From positions 90,685 to 125,382 of the forward strand of contig PUMT01000231.1 of assembly GCA_003551495.1 (NCBI GenBank): 34,698 bases of DNA, in the 5' to 3' direction. Position numbers and translations under genes: made by a program. The stretch is from Bacteroidota bacterium. Its GTDB lineage: Bacteria; Bacteroidota; Bacteroidia; Bacteroidales; PUMT01. Positions 17,247 through 26,973 of this stretch are shown in pieces (positions within the stretch are counted from its first letter, which is position 1; every line of letters begins with the position of its first letter). A model generated the notes under the pieces. The model was not told the DNA's origin. It made no database searches and was given only the letters and a program-made list of their open reading frames with translations.

Positions 17247-18938
17247 ATGGAATATACATTTATCGACTTTTTAACACTTGCAGGCTCCCTTGGGTTTTTC
17301 CTGTACGGCATGAAATCCATGAGTGAGGCGCTTCAGAAAGTAGCCGGACACAAGCTCAGGGCTATTTTGTCAGCAATGACCTCAAACAGGATCAAGGGTG
17401 TCTTCACAGGTTTCCTCATAACTACCCTAATCCAGTCTTCGACCGCTACAACGGTAATGCTTGTAAGTTTTGTAAATGCAGGACTTATAAACCTTATCCA
17501 GTCCATCGGGGTTATTATGGGAGCAAATATCGGGACAACAGTAACCGCATGGCTTATTTCAATATTAGGCTTTAAAGTTAACATAAGTGTTATTTCCCTT
17601 CCTTTGATCGGGCTTAGTTTCCCTTTCATGTTTTCAAATTCCAGAAAAAGAAAGTCCCTTGCCGAACTGGCAATTGGTTTCGCAATGGTGTTCCTTGGAC
17701 TGGAATTTCTTAAGAATTCTGTGCCGGATATATCCGAATATCCAGAGATGCTTGAATATCTCGCAGGTTTTACGGGTGGTGGTTTTGGTTCGGTACTTCT
17801 TTTTATAATGATAGGAACGTTGATAACATTCGTAGTCCAGTCATCCAGCGCAACAATGGCCCTTACACTGGTTATGTGCAATAACGGGTGGATTTCCTTT
17901 GATCTTGCTGCTGCAATGGTGTTGGGCGAAAACATTGGTACTACAATTACGGCTAATATGGCTGCAATAGGCGCCAATATTTCAGCCAGGCGGACAGCAC
18001 TTGCTCATTTAATATTCAATTTGGCGGGTGTGTTTTGGATGTTGCTCCTTTTCAGGCTATTCATTGACCAGATAGACCTGTTCATGATCAAAACATCAGG
18101 GGTATCTCCTTTTGTATCGTTTGCCGCTATTCCAATAGCCCTTTCGGTTTTTCACACATCTTTCAATCTTATCAATACGGGACTGCTAATTGGTCTGGCA
18201 CCCCAGATATCCGGGCTTGTTACCAGACTGGTTCCTCAGAAAGAGGAAGAAGATGAGGAATTCAGGCTGGTTTATATAAATACCGGGATCCTTTCTACTT
18301 CTGAGCTGTCACTTTTCCAGGCTAAAAAAGAGATTGCAGTATACGGCAGACGTACCAAAAAAATGTTCAGATATACCCGTGAACTTTTTAATTCACCAAA
18401 AAGCGGGGATATTGAGTTTTATTACAAAAAAGTTGAAAAATACGAGGATATAAGTGACAGGATGGAGGTGGAGATTGCTACATATCTAACAAAGATAGCC
18501 TCCGGACAGTTAAGCAAACACGGAGCGTCAAGGGTCCAGACTATGCTTAAGTTGATTGACAATATTGAGAGTGTCGGGGATTCCTGCTGGAATGTTGCAA
18601 GGGCTGTTTATCGTAAAAAGGATAATAAGGTGCTCTTTACCGACAAGCAGAGGAAAAATATAAATGAAATGTTTGATCTTGTCGAAAAAGCACTTGATAT
18701 AATGCTCGACAATCTGAATGGCGAATATTCACAGGTTGATGTTGAACCTGCGGTTCAGATGGAGATCAGTATTAATCGCTTCAGAGACCTGCTCAGGGAA
18801 CAGCACCTCCAGGATGTAAAGAACAAGGAATACAAATACGAATCGGGGGTTATTTACAATGATATCATCTCACACTGTGAAAGGATGGGAGACTATATTA
18901 TAAACGTTTCAGAAAGTATTGTTGAAAAATTTGAATAA
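17247..18938 (+). CDS. Na/Pi cotransporter family protein with PhoU-like tail
   Basis: This 563-residue inner-membrane protein resembles the NptA/YjbB family of sodium-phosphate symporters. Two inverted repeats each carry the signature QSS motif: Gln63-Ser64-Ser65 (LIQSSTATTVM) and Gln198-Ser199-Ser200 (VQSSSATMALTL). The paired GANIGTT and GENIGTT segments that follow them are also present. After roughly residue 340 the chain becomes soluble and helical, with a PhoU-like region (YKKVEKYEDISDRMEVEI; IDNIESVGDSCWNVAR; CERMGDYIINVSES). It is transcribed opposite to the ATP synthase genes and converges with atpG with only eight bases between stops. The link to phosphate supply for ATP synthesis is suggestive but unproven. 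Confidence 0.94.
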   Translation: MEYTFIDFLTLAGSLGFFLYGMKSMSEALQKVAGHKLRAILSAMTSNRIKGVFTGFLITTLIQSSTATTVMLVSFVNAGLINLIQSIGVIMGANIGTTVTAWLISILGFKVNISVISLPLIGLSFPFMFSNSRKRKSLAELAIGFAMVFLGLEFLKNSVPDISEYPEMLEYLAGFTGGGFGSVLLFIMIGTLITFVVQSSSATMALTLVMCNNGWISFDLAAAMVLGENIGTTITANMAAIGANISARRTALAHLIFNLAGVFWMLLLFRLFIDQIDLFMIKTSGVSPFVSFAAIPIALSVFHTSFNLINTGLLIGLAPQISGLVTRLVPQKEEEDEEFRLVYINTGILSTSELSLFQAKKEIAVYGRRTKKMFRYTRELFNSPKSGDIEFYYKKVEKYEDISDRMEVEIATYLTKIASGQLSKHGASRVQTMLKLIDNIESVGDSCWNVARAVYRKKDNKVLFTDKQRKNINEMFDLVEKALDIMLDNLNGEYSQVDVEPAVQMEISINRFRDLLREQHLQDVKNKEYKYESGVIYNDIISHCERMGDYIINVSESIVEKFE

Positions 18939-18946
18939 CCGGATAT

Positions 18947-19831
18947 CTATTTTCTCAAAGCGTCAGCTCCGCTCACGATTTCAATAAGTTCATTGGTGAT
19001 AAGAGACTGTCGTGCTTTATTGTAGTTCAGTTTAAGCTCCCTGATCAGCTTTTCAGCATTATCAGAAGCTTTATGCATTGCAGTCATTCTGGCACCATGT
19101 TCTGATGCTGAAGATTCCAACAGTGCAGAATAAAATAAAATTTTTATGATAAGCGGTATCAGATTCCGGATCAGATGGTCTTTGTCAGGTTCAAAAATAT
19201 ACTCAATTGCATTGGTCACTTCCTCATCTTTATCAGTAGGCTCAATATATAGCGGCAAAAATGTTTCCGATACAAGTCTTTGAACAGCAGCATTTTTGAA
19301 TTTATTGAAAACAAGTTCCACATGGTCAATATCACAACTTTCGAACTTATTCATAGTTGATTCAATAAAAGAAAAGACTTTATCCGGATCCGGTTTTTCA
19401 AGCAATTCGTGATTGACTGAACTTACCTTATAACCCTTTATTTTAAGGTAATCAGCGCCTTTTTTCCCTACACAGATAATTTCTGTATTCCCGTTTTTGA
19501 ATTGTTTGCTGAATTCATTATTGAGAAGTTCAATCACCTTTTTTGAGGAATTGAGGTTAAATGAACCGCAAAGCCCCCTGTTGGAAGTTACAAGAATAAT
19601 CAGCACTTTGTTTACAGGACGTTTTTCCGTGAAAGGGTTTTTAGTATCTGCAACATATCCCCTTATCCTGTCAAGTATTTCCATGAGTTCATCACTGTAG
19701 GGCTTAAGAGTAATTATAGAGTCCTGAGCCCTTCGCAGCTTTGCAGCAGATACCATTTTCATGGCAGATGTTATCTGCCTTGTTGATACAACAGTATTAA
19801 TTCTGGTTCGTATTTCCTTCAGGTTGGCCAT
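18947..19831 (-). CDS. atpG: ATP synthase F1 gamma subunit
   Basis: The gamma subunit is the rotating central shaft of F1. The N-terminal helix motif is typical (EIRTRINTVVSTRQITSAMK, then MVSAAKLRRAQ), and the C-terminal helix carries the conserved ASEHGARMTAMHKASDNA and NKARQSLITNELIEIVSGA segments. At 294 residues the length is normal. It is the last gene of the atpB-E-F-H-A-G unit and starts 32 bases after the atpA stop. It ends eight bases from the stop of the oppositely transcribed Na/Pi gene, so the two transcripts must overlap or terminate very precisely. Confidence 0.97.
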   Translation of the reverse strand: MANLKEIRTRINTVVSTRQITSAMKMVSAAKLRRAQDSIITLKPYSDELMEILDRIRGYVADTKNPFTEKRPVNKVLIILVTSNRGLCGSFNLNSSKKVIELLNNEFSKQFKNGNTEIICVGKKGADYLKIKGYKVSSVNHELLEKPDPDKVFSFIESTMNKFESCDIDHVELVFNKFKNAAVQRLVSETFLPLYIEPTDKDEEVTNAIEYIFEPDKDHLIRNLIPLIIKILFYSALLESSASEHGARMTAMHKASDNAEKLIRELKLNYNKARQSLITNELIEIVSGADALRK

Positions 19832-19863
19832 TCAAAACTGTGTTACCATTATTAGTCTGCTTT

Positions 19864-21447
19864 TCACTCGGGAACATATTTTCCGGAAACCTCTCCGGCC
19901 GTTTCTTCAAGAATATATGTTATTTTTTCATTGAAGATACCTTTAGCAAGCTGTTCAAATACTTCAGGATGCTTTTCGTCAAGTTCCGAGAGAAACAGTT
20001 TTTCAAATTCCTTTACCTTTGCTACGGGGACATCCTTTAGTAATCCCTTAGTGCCGCAATAAATAAGTGCTATTTGTTTTTCTACGGGTAATGGACTGTA
20101 TTGCTGCTGTTTAAGCAACTCAACATTTTTTGCTCCTTTATCCAGCACGTTCATTGTGGCAGGGTCAAGTTCGGCACCGAATTTGGAAAATGCCTCCAGC
20201 TCCCTGTATTGTGCCTGATCAATTTTCAGCGTTCCTGCAACCTTTTTCATAGAGTTGATCTGTGCCTTGCCGCCAACCCTCGATACTGATATACCAACAT
20301 TTATAGCAGGACGGATACCTGCATTGAAAAGGTCGGTATCAAGAAATATCTGCCCGTCAGTAATAGATATAACGTTTGTAGGAATATAAGCCGATACGTC
20401 ACCGGCCTGCGTTTCAACAATGGGAAGTGCGGTAAGTGACCCGTTCCCTTTTACAAGGTGTCTTATAGATTCGGGCAGATCATTCATTTGTGCAGCAATT
20501 TTATCGGAAGCAATTATTTTTGCAGCCCTTTCAAGCAGTCTTGAATGGAGGTAAAAAATATCCCCGGGGTATGCCTCTCTTCCGGGTGGACGCCTCAGAA
20601 GCAGGGAAACTTCACGGTATGCAACAGCTTGTTTTAAAAGGTCGTCATAAATTATCAAGGCCGGCCTGCCGGTATCCCTGAAATATTCTCCAATGGCTGT
20701 TCCGGCAAAAGGTGCATAAAACTGAAGGGCTGCAGGATCTGAAGCCGGAGCTGACACTATAACAGTGTATTTCATTGCACCTTTTTCTTCAAGTACTTTT
20801 GCTATTCTTGCAATGGTTGAATTTTTCTGCCCTATTGCCACGTAAATGCAGTATACCGGCTCTCCTTTTTCGTAAAATTCACGTTGATTAATAATTGTAT
20901 CAATAGCTATTGCAGTCTTTCCGGTCTGGCGGTCGCCAATAATAAGCTCCCTTTGCCCTCTTCCTACAGGAATCATTGAGTCGATAGGCTTAAGTCCTGT
21001 ATACAAAGGCTCCACAACCGGCTGCCGGTATATGACACCCGGTGCCTTCCTTTCGAAAGGCATGTCATATAGTTTTCCTGTAACAGCGCCCCTCCCGTCA
21101 ATAGGGACTCCGAGTGAGTTAATAACCCTTCCGACAAGGCCTTCTCCTGCTCCAAGTGAGGCTATCTGGCCGGTTCGCTTTACCATGTCTCCTTCATTGA
21201 TATTTTCGGAGCTCCCGAGCAACACAGCACCAATATTGTCTTCCTCAAGATTGAGAACTATTCCCCTTGTTCCGGATTCGAATACTATCAGTTCATTTGA
21301 CCGGACATTATTAAGGCCGAAGATTCGTGCAATACCATCTCCAACCTGTAACACGGTTCCAACCTCTTCATATTCTGCTTTCCATTTATAGTTCTGGAGC
21401 TGTTTTTTTAAAATATCTGAGACTTCTCCCGGAGTCAAGTAGTTCAT
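19864..21447 (-). CDS. atpA: ATP synthase F1 alpha subunit
   Basis: This is the non-catalytic nucleotide-binding subunit that alternates with beta in the F1 hexamer. The P-loop GDRQTGKT is at residues 171-178. Other family segments are [14 protein letters not shown] near the N-terminus, [20 protein letters not shown] before the P-loop, and the arginine-finger region [10 protein letters not shown]. The length of 527 residues is typical for Bacteroidota. It lies 21 bases after atpH and 32 bases before atpG, all on the reverse strand. Confidence 0.98.
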   Translation of the reverse strand: MNYLTPGEVSDILKKQLQNYKWKAEYEEVGTVLQVGDGIARIFGLNNVRSNELIVFESGTRGIVLNLEEDNIGAVLLGSSENINEGDMVKRTGQIASLGAGEGLVGRVINSLGVPIDGRGAVTGKLYDMPFERKAPGVIYRQPVVEPLYTGLKPIDSMIPVGRGQRELIIGDRQTGKTAIAIDTIINQREFYEKGEPVYCIYVAIGQKNSTIARIAKVLEEKGAMKYTVIVSAPASDPAALQFYAPFAGTAIGEYFRDTGRPALIIYDDLLKQAVAYREVSLLLRRPPGREAYPGDIFYLHSRLLERAAKIIASDKIAAQMNDLPESIRHLVKGNGSLTALPIVETQAGDVSAYIPTNVISITDGQIFLDTDLFNAGIRPAINVGISVSRVGGKAQINSMKKVAGTLKIDQAQYRELEAFSKFGAELDPATMNVLDKGAKNVELLKQQQYSPLPVEKQIALIYCGTKGLLKDVPVAKVKEFEKLFLSELDEKHPEVFEQLAKGIFNEKITYILEETAGEVSGKYVPE

Positions 21448-21468
21448 TATTCCAAGTTTTATTAATGA

Positions 21469-22011
21469 TCAGATTCTTTGAATCAATTTCTCCTTCAATT
21501 TTCCAAGTTGTGTCTTTATGCTTGCATCATACAGCAGGTCATCAACTTTCAGTGTAAATCCACCTATAAGGGAATCATCAACAACATTTGTTATTTCAAT
21601 TTCTGATTTGAGTTTTTTCCCTATCATCTCAGAAAAAAATGCAAACATTTCCTTATCCGGCTTGAATGGAGTTTTCAGTGTAACCTCCCTGATCCCCTTA
21701 TCTTTTTTATAAAGATATTTGAAAACACTTATTATTTGAGGAAGGTGTGATTCCCTTCTTTTTATTATAACAAGGTTAAGCAAATTGTCGGTTTCGACAG
21801 TAATATTTTTCCCCATCAGATCATTGAGGATCTTTTTTTTGCTTTCACCTTTCAAAGCCGGGTCCTTCAGCAAATAAACCAGTTCAGGATTGTTGCCGAG
21901 TAATTCAGCGAGTGATACCATTTCATTATGGACAATATCCAGCCTTCCACCCTCCTTTGCTGCGAGCAGCAAAGCTTTGGCATAGCGTACAGGTATTTTG
22001 TCAATATGCAT
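21469..22011 (-). CDS. atpH: ATP synthase F1 delta subunit
   Basis: The delta subunit caps the F1 head and ties it to the peripheral stalk (OSCP-like). The IPVRYAKALLLAAKEGG start is the family's helix 1, and the C-terminal IGGFTLKVDDLLYDASIKTQ motif is well conserved and diagnostic. At 180 residues the length is normal. It starts 11 bases after the atpF stop and is followed by atpA, the usual order. Confidence 0.95.
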   Translation of the reverse strand: MHIDKIPVRYAKALLLAAKEGGRLDIVHNEMVSLAELLGNNPELVYLLKDPALKGESKKKILNDLMGKNITVETDNLLNLVIIKRRESHLPQIISVFKYLYKKDKGIREVTLKTPFKPDKEMFAFFSEMIGKKLKSEIEITNVVDDSLIGGFTLKVDDLLYDASIKTQLGKLKEKLIQRI

Positions 22012-22022
22012 CCTAAAAAAAA

Positions 22023-22517
22023 TTAGTTAACCTTGAATTCTTTGAGATATTGCTCCATAAGTTTTTTTTGCTTCTTATCATCTGCCAGTTCTTCCCTCAG
22101 AACCTTTTCAGCTATTTCTAATGAGACCGATGATATCTGCTCCTTCATTTGCTGAATTGCCGCCTCTTTCTCTTCTTCTATCCGTTTTTTTGCCATTTCA
22201 AGCATCTCCTGAGAATTGAGCTTTGCCTGTTCTTTTGCTTCTTCGATTAACTGCTCCCTTGATTGGCGGCCCTTTCTTAGTATAGCCTCCTTTTCAATTC
22301 TGGCTTCCGAAATGATCTTCTCGGATTTTTCTTCAACTTTGGTCATATCTTCCTTTGCTTTTTCAGCCATTATAATCCCCTCCTCAATATTCTTTTCCCT
22401 TTCGCTGATAGCAAGAACAATCGGTTTCCATGCAAACTTGCGAAGAATTATAAAAACAAGTGTGAATGATACGATCATCCAGAAAAACAAGCCAAAATCG
22501 GGTGTAATTAAGTCCAT
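22023..22517 (-). CDS. atpF: ATP synthase Fo b subunit
   Basis: The b subunit forms the peripheral stalk that holds F1 stationary against Fo. One N-terminal membrane helix (PDFGLFFWMIVSFTLVFIIL) is followed by a conserved FAWKPIVLAISERE turn and then a long charged coiled-coil helix rich in Glu, Lys and Ala. From the ATG at 22517 the product has 164 residues and begins MDLITPDFG, matching the Bacteroidota family. A longer frame opens at a TTG at 22550 but its 11 extra residues are not conserved and are rejected. It lies between atpE and atpH. Confidence 0.95.
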   Translation of the reverse strand: MDLITPDFGLFFWMIVSFTLVFIILRKFAWKPIVLAISEREKNIEEGIIMAEKAKEDMTKVEEKSEKIISEARIEKEAILRKGRQSREQLIEEAKEQAKLNSQEMLEMAKKRIEEEKEAAIQQMKEQISSVSLEIAEKVLREELADDKKQKKLMEQYLKEFKVN

Positions 22518-22581
22518 ATCACTTACTTTTTTATTATACTGGTGTAACAATTATGGACGCAAGGTTAAGTGCCAAGTCCTT

Positions 22582-22839
22582 TTAAAGGAAAAGCACCAGC
22601 AGGCATACAACTATCGCAAAAAATGCAACACCCTCAATAAGTGCTGAAGAAACAATCATGTTTGACCTTACATCCCCGGCAGCTTCAGGCTGACGCGCTA
22701 TAGTTCCGAGTGCCTCTACACCAATTTTGCTAATGCCAAAGCTGGCTCCTATAAGACAAATACTTGCTGCAAAGGCAGCACCGATTTTGGTAATTGCCAG
22801 ACTCCAGCCTGCTTCAAGAATAATTGTAATGATTGACAT
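22582..22839 (-). CDS. atpE: ATP synthase Fo c subunit
   Basis: This 85-residue hydrophobic hairpin forms the rotating c-ring. Two membrane helices flank the conserved polar loop (EALGTIARQPEAAGDVRSNM). The ion-carrying carboxylate is the Glu in SALIEGVAFFAIV of helix 2. The residue after it is Gly rather than the Ser/Thr seen in sodium-dependent rings, and helix 1 lacks the Gln of the sodium site, so proton coupling is the likelier reading; this is inference from motif. It sits between atpB and atpF as usual. Confidence 0.96.
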   Translation of the reverse strand: MSIITIILEAGWSLAITKIGAAFAASICLIGASFGISKIGVEALGTIARQPEAAGDVRSNMIVSSALIEGVAFFAIVVCLLVLFL

Positions 22840-22890
22840 AATTTTTTAAATTTTGGTTAATAAAATTCTTGTTCTATCATTTGGGTTTAC

Positions 22891-24000
22891 TTAGTGTTCG
22901 TCAGATACGGCAGCTCCTATAAAAAGTGAAGTCAGAAGGGTAAAAACATACGCCTGAATAAGGGCTACCAGGAATTCGAGAAAAGTTATAAAGATCCCGA
23001 ACAGGACGGAAACCCCTGTAATTCCGTATCCAAAAAAAGGTGATCTTTCACCGAAGATGAATATCAGCGAAAAGAACCCCATTGTTATAATGTGTCCTGC
23101 CGTTATGTTTGCAAATAAACGGATCATAAGTACAAAAGGCTTTGTAAATACCCCTACAATCTCTATGATCTGCATCAACGGAAGTGGGAATTTCAAAAAA
23201 GCCGGAATACCCGGCGGATTGAGTATATGCCCCCAGTATTTTTTGTTTCCGCTGAAATTGATTGCTATAAATGATGTCAGGGCAAGTCCCATTGTCACAG
23301 AAATATTCCCTGTCACATTAGCTCCCATGGGGAATATTGGTATTAGGCCCAACATATTGTTTATCCAGATAAAAAAGAAAAGCGTGAGTATGTAGGGCAG
23401 AAAAGGTTTGTATTTTTTCTCCCCAATTGCCGGTTTTGCAATATCATCTATAACAAACATTATCAGGGGTTCAAAAAAGCTTTGTATTCCCTTTGGCACA
23501 CCCGATGGTTCTTCCCGGTATCTTTTACCTATCGTTAAAAATATGAGAAGTGTGACCATGACACTGAAAAACATGGCCAACACATTTTTGGTGATTGAAA
23601 AATCTAAAGGTTTTCCTGATTCATCACAAGTTTCACCGTTGCTGTTCACTCTTACAATGCTGCCCTTGTCCGGACCTTCGTTCTCAATTTTAAAACTGTT
23701 GTATGATGAGTAGCCATGATCGAATTTATTTGACATGAAAATATTGAGACCCGATTCCCTGCAGAACAGGATAACCGGCAACGGTATGGAATAATGAGTG
23801 CCCCGGAAAGAAAAGACATGCCATTCGTAAGAGTCTGCAATATGATCGAATATGAACGAGCCCGGCTCAAAACCTTTTCCAGGATCATCATTTTCGCGGG
23901 GACCAGCGTTTAAATCAGATAAACCAGATATCCCCGCAACTGCAATCACTATGACAATTTTTGCTGTTAAGTTCACTCTGTCAGTGATGTAGATTTTCAA
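22891..24000 (-). CDS. atpB: ATP synthase Fo a subunit with extended exported N-terminus
   Basis: The a subunit provides the half-channels that load and unload the c-ring. The essential Arg is in VLMIRLFANITAGH, and the LIPIFPMGANVTGN and NNMLGLIP segments are typical. At 369 residues the protein is well over 100 residues longer than many bacterial homologues. The extra part is N-terminal: a hydrophobic signal-like segment (IVIVIAVAGISGLSDL) and then about 110 soluble residues before the first core helix (NVLAMFFSVMVTLLIFLTI). Long N-termini of this kind are common in Bacteroidota AtpB. The segment is probably periplasmic; its role is unknown. It is 55 bases downstream of the small membrane protein gene. 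Confidence 0.95.
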   Translation of the reverse strand: MKIYITDRVNLTAKIVIVIAVAGISGLSDLNAGPRENDDPGKGFEPGSFIFDHIADSYEWHVFSFRGTHYSIPLPVILFCRESGLNIFMSNKFDHGYSSYNSFKIENEGPDKGSIVRVNSNGETCDESGKPLDFSITKNVLAMFFSVMVTLLIFLTIGKRYREEPSGVPKGIQSFFEPLIMFVIDDIAKPAIGEKKYKPFLPYILTLFFFIWINNMLGLIPIFPMGANVTGNISVTMGLALTSFIAINFSGNKKYWGHILNPPGIPAFLKFPLPLMQIIEIVGVFTKPFVLMIRLFANITAGHIITMGFFSLIFIFGERSPFFGYGITGVSVLFGIFITFLEFLVALIQAYVFTLLTSLFIGAAVSDEH

Positions 24001-24055
24001 AAAAAACCTTATTATGCAAACTGGTTTATATTCAAACTAGTTCTACGGAAGAATT

Positions 24056-24454
24056 TTAAAATTGTTTGGATTTTTTGATGAAACGTTGGAGGGTGTAGGC
24101 ATCAAACAAAGTGAATACTAAATACGCGGAGAGGAAAGTGATAACAAAGGGAAGTATGTTTTCGTCGTGAGTAACAAGGTATATCACAATGAATGTAAGA
24201 TGAAGCAAAAATTTAAGCAGTGTTGAAATGAAGTAGCGCCGGTTAAAGCTGTCTTTGCCTTCCGGTGAGGCAAAAAAAACAAAAATTCTGGATACCAGAA
24301 CAATTGTAATGAAATAGATAAAAACAATCCAGTATACAGGAAGGTAATGCTCCTTAAGGAGGGTTGTAAACAATATTAATGACACGGCCAGGATAACAAG
24401 GGAGAATACGGCCAGGTTTACTGCAAAGGATAATATTTTGTGTCCCGTTCCCAT
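24056..24454 (-). CDS. Small four-helix membrane protein upstream of atpB (AtpI-like by position)
   Basis: This is a 132-residue protein with four predicted membrane helices (around SLVILAVSLILFTTLL, WIVFIYFITIVLVSRIFVFF, FLLHLTFIVIYLVT and FVITFLSAYLVFTLF) and a basic C-terminus ending KKSKQF. Its place directly ahead of atpB is where atpI or atpZ genes sit in other bacteria, and Bacteroidota commonly carry an unnamed membrane protein here. I see no conserved motif that proves AtpI membership. A role in c-ring assembly or ion handling is therefore inferred from neighbourhood only. A small hairpin at 24471-24489 lies just upstream. Confidence 0.8.
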   Translation of the reverse strand: MGTGHKILSFAVNLAVFSLVILAVSLILFTTLLKEHYLPVYWIVFIYFITIVLVSRIFVFFASPEGKDSFNRRYFISTLLKFLLHLTFIVIYLVTHDENILPFVITFLSAYLVFTLFDAYTLQRFIKKSKQF

Positions 24455-24470
24455 ACAGGAAAATATATTG

Positions 24471-24489
24471 TCGCTTTATGTAAAAGCGA
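24471..24489 (-). other. Small inverted repeat in the leader upstream of the atp operon
   Basis: TCGCTTT and AAAGCGA pair around a five-base loop, a 7-bp stem 16 bases before the start of the small membrane protein gene. There is no clean T-run on the reverse strand after it, so it is not a convincing terminator. It may be chance or a leader structure. Confidence 0.3.
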
Positions 24490-24544
24490 GGCGAATGTTT
24501 ATGCTACGTATAAAGTCCGGCTAAATAATACTTTCCGGGAATAG

Positions 24545-24584
24545 CAGGTTTTAACTTTTCTTTATAAAAGAGTTATTTAACCTG
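24545..24584 (-). other. Imperfect hairpin spanning the bactofilin stop codon
   Basis: CAGGTT (24545-24550) pairs with AACCTG (24579-24584), and an inner AACT/AGTT plus TTTT/AAAA stem continues the fold. It covers the last codons and stop of the bactofilin gene. No clear T-run follows on the reverse strand, so it might be a weak or Rho-assisted end, or an mRNA-stabilising fold. Confidence 0.35.
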
Positions 24585-24971
24585 TTTGGTTTCCTGTGGC
24601 TTCCTGAAATCAGTGCTTTTTTCAGCTTCATTGCCGGACATATTGCAGTTACCGGTAAAACGCGAACCGGGTTCAATCGACAGCCTGTTTGTCACGATAT
24701 CTCCCTCAATCAGCGATGATGGCTTGAGGGAGAGCAGTTCAGCAACGGTTATTTTCCCTTCAATTTTCCCGGAGATATCAGCGTTTTTACACTTTATATC
24801 ACCCTTAACTTTTCCTGTTTCACCTATTACAAGCTTCCCTTTTGTTACAAGGTTTCCATTCAGTGATCCGTCTACACGAACATCGCTGTTTGAGTTCAGG
24901 TCACCTGTAATCTCCGTACCGGGACCTATCAGGTTGATCGCATTTGAGTCGGGGTTGTTTGATTTTGCCAT
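24573..24971 (-). CDS. Bactofilin (polymer-forming cytoskeletal protein)
   Basis: Bactofilins form stable filaments that organise envelope or division machinery. This 132-residue protein has the family's right-handed beta-helix repeats of about 17 residues: INLIGPGTEITGDLNSNSDV, VRVDGSLNGNLVTKGKLVIG, KVKGDIKCKNADISGKIEGK, then SLIEGDIVTNRLSIEPGSRF. Short polar tails flank the core (AKSNNPDSN and DFRKPQETKQVK), as is usual. The gene is 39 bases downstream of fabH and upstream of the atp operon, in the place it often occupies in Bacteroidota. Nothing in the sequence explains that conserved neighbourhood. Confidence 0.93.
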   Translation of the reverse strand: MAKSNNPDSNAINLIGPGTEITGDLNSNSDVRVDGSLNGNLVTKGKLVIGETGKVKGDIKCKNADISGKIEGKITVAELLSLKPSSLIEGDIVTNRLSIEPGSRFTGNCNMSGNEAEKSTDFRKPQETKQVK

Positions 24972-25010
24972 AGGTATTTATTTTTGTTTAATCGGTATTA
25001 TACTGTTCGA

Positions 25011-26021
25011 TTATTTTTTATTTACTCCGTTGTATGACCACTTAAGGTACATTGCTCCCCATGTAAATCCTGCACCGAATGTTGCAAGTATTATATTATC
25101 ACCCTTTTTCAGTCTTGGCTCCCATTCCCAGAGGCATAACGGCAGGGTGGCTGCAGTAGTGTTCCCGTATTTCTGAATGTTTATCATAACCTGATCCTTA
25201 CTAATACCCATTCTTTTCGCCACAGCCTCAATTATACGCATATTTGCCTGATGTGGTACAAGCCAGGCGAGCTCTTCGGATTTGATGTTGTGCTTCTTCA
25301 TCATCTCCACAGAAGTGTCGGCCATTTTTGAAACGGCAAATTTAAAAACAGATTGTCCTTCCTGGTAAATGAAATGTTCCCGGGCATCTATTGTTTCATG
25401 GGAAGCAGGTTTTGCTGAACCTCCGGCTTTCATGTGCAGGTGCTTTTTTCCTGAACCGTCGGATTCGAGAATATGGTCAATAATGCCTGTATCTCCATCT
25501 TTGGAAGGTTCAACCAAAACAGCTCCGGCTGCATCACCAAAAAGCGGACATGTTGCACGGTCTGTATAATCAGTAATGGAAGACATTTTTTCTGCACCTA
25601 CAACGACTATTTTTTTGCATGTTTCTGATTCAATAAGCTTGCTTGCCACAGTAAGCGCATAAAGAAATCCTGAACAGGCGGCATTCAGATCGTAGCTGAA
25701 AGCATTTTTTATTCCGGCCTTATCGCATATAATGTTTGCGGTAGCCGGGAACTGCATGTCAGGGGTTACGGTAGCACAAATCAGCATGTCAACTTCTTCA
25801 GGCGATGTGCCTGTTTTATTTAGCAGCTTTTCCACAGCAATAGCACCAAGATGGGATGACCCTTTCCCGTTCTCCTTTAGTATTCTTCTTTCTTTTATGC
25901 CTACCCTGGTCATAATCCACTCATCGCTGGTGTCAACCATTTGGCTTAATTCTTCATTTGTTAGTATATATTCGGGATAATATGCATCAATCCCGGTTAT
26001 TGCTGCTTTTTTCTTAGTCAT
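25011..26021 (-). CDS. fabH: 3-oxoacyl-ACP synthase III
   Basis: FabH starts fatty-acid synthesis by condensing an acyl-CoA with malonyl-ACP. The Cys-His-Asn triad is visible: Cys116 in [13 protein letters not shown], His257 in [11 protein letters not shown], and Asn287 in [11 protein letters not shown]. Other family blocks are [16 protein letters not shown] and [13 protein letters not shown]. The length of 336 residues is normal. Its start overlaps the plsX stop by one base (TAATG), indicating translational coupling. Bacteroidota often have several FabH copies; this one is the copy in the conserved plsX context. Confidence 0.96.
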   Translation of the reverse strand: MTKKKAAITGIDAYYPEYILTNEELSQMVDTSDEWIMTRVGIKERRILKENGKGSSHLGAIAVEKLLNKTGTSPEEVDMLICATVTPDMQFPATANIICDKAGIKNAFSYDLNAACSGFLYALTVASKLIESETCKKIVVVGAEKMSSITDYTDRATCPLFGDAAGAVLVEPSKDGDTGIIDHILESDGSGKKHLHMKAGGSAKPASHETIDAREHFIYQEGQSVFKFAVSKMADTSVEMMKKHNIKSEELAWLVPHQANMRIIEAVAKRMGISKDQVMINIQKYGNTTAATLPLCLWEWEPRLKKGDNIILATFGAGFTWGAMYLKWSYNGVNKK

Positions 26022-26962
26022 TATTCAAAAACTTCTTTAAATTTCTCGGTTAGTTTAGCATCAGTAAAAACTTTTGTATTTATTATCATATTTTTTATTG
26101 CTATGGCATTGGATACACCATGACCAATAATTACCGGCTTGTTTATCCCGAGAATGGGTGTTCCGCCGTAATTAACAAAGTTGAAACGTTCAAAAAACTC
26201 GTCTTCAACCTTTCTGGATTTCAATAGATTGTAAAATGCTTCAGCTTCCTTTAAAATAACATTTCCTACAAATCCGTCACAAACAATAACATCTGCCTTT
26301 TCATTGCTGAAGAGGTCATTTCCCTCAACGTTACCGGTAAAACTAAAGTCTTTTGTCCCCTTCATGAGATCATGGGTGCTTTTGGTAAGCAGATTCCCCT
26401 TTTCCTCTTCAGATCCTATGTTTAGTAGCCCCACCCTGGGGTTGTCAATTTTAAATATATATTTAGAGTACAGAGATCCGATAATTCCGTATTGGTATAG
26501 TACATCCGGACGGCAGTCTGGATTTATTCCAACATCAAGTAAAAGGGTTGAAGTGCCTGTAAGTGAGGGTATTTCTGCTGAAATTGTGGGGCGAATGATA
26601 CCGGGGATAGACTTAATGACAAACATTGACCCGGCCATCATGGCACCTGTATTCCCTGCGCTTGCAAATGCATCAATATGTCCTGCTTTCAGTAATCCGA
26701 AACCTTTTACAATACTTGAATCAGGTTTATTGGAAAAGGCTTTGGCCGGATTTTCACCCATCTCAATAACTTCGGTAGTATGTACAATCTCAAATGAAGA
26801 TGGATCAAAGCCCTCTTCACCGGTGAGCTCAACTATCTTTTCCCTGTCACCTATTAAAACTATACCTGTATCATCAGGCAGTTCTTTTCTGGCCATTATT
26901 GCACCTGCTACAGTTGTTTTAGGGGCAAAATCGCCGCCCATTACATCCAATGCTATTTTCAT
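26021..26962 (-). CDS. plsX: Phosphate acyltransferase PlsX
   Basis: PlsX makes acyl-phosphate from acyl-ACP, feeding PlsY for phospholipid synthesis; it is a peripheral membrane enzyme. The sequence begins [20 protein letters not shown], the family signature, and continues with [31 protein letters not shown] and [15 protein letters not shown]. The length of 313 residues is normal. A 45-base repeat begins 11 bases upstream of its start codon and leads into a long hairpin (26991-27068) in the 265-base gap after rpmF. This gap means plsX-fabH may be controlled separately from yceD-rpmF. Confidence 0.97.
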   Translation of the reverse strand: MKIALDVMGGDFAPKTTVAGAIMARKELPDDTGIVLIGDREKIVELTGEEGFDPSSFEIVHTTEVIEMGENPAKAFSNKPDSSIVKGFGLLKAGHIDAFASAGNTGAMMAGSMFVIKSIPGIIRPTISAEIPSLTGTSTLLLDVGINPDCRPDVLYQYGIIGSLYSKYIFKIDNPRVGLLNIGSEEEKGNLLTKSTHDLMKGTKDFSFTGNVEGNDLFSNEKADVIVCDGFVGNVILKEAEAFYNLLKSRKVEDEFFERFNFVNYGGTPILGINKPVIIGHGVSNAIAIKNMIINTKVFTDAKLTEKFKEVFE

Positions 26963-26973
26963 AAGAAAATATA

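Noticed and set aside
17333-17977. Reverse open frame of 214 codons opposite the Na/Pi transporter
   Set aside because: It mirrors the repetitive transmembrane coding of the real gene; no start context or family supports it.
24586-25176. Forward open frame of 196 codons opposite the bactofilin and fabH genes
   Set aside because: It spans the junction of two well-supported reverse genes and has no recognisable domain.
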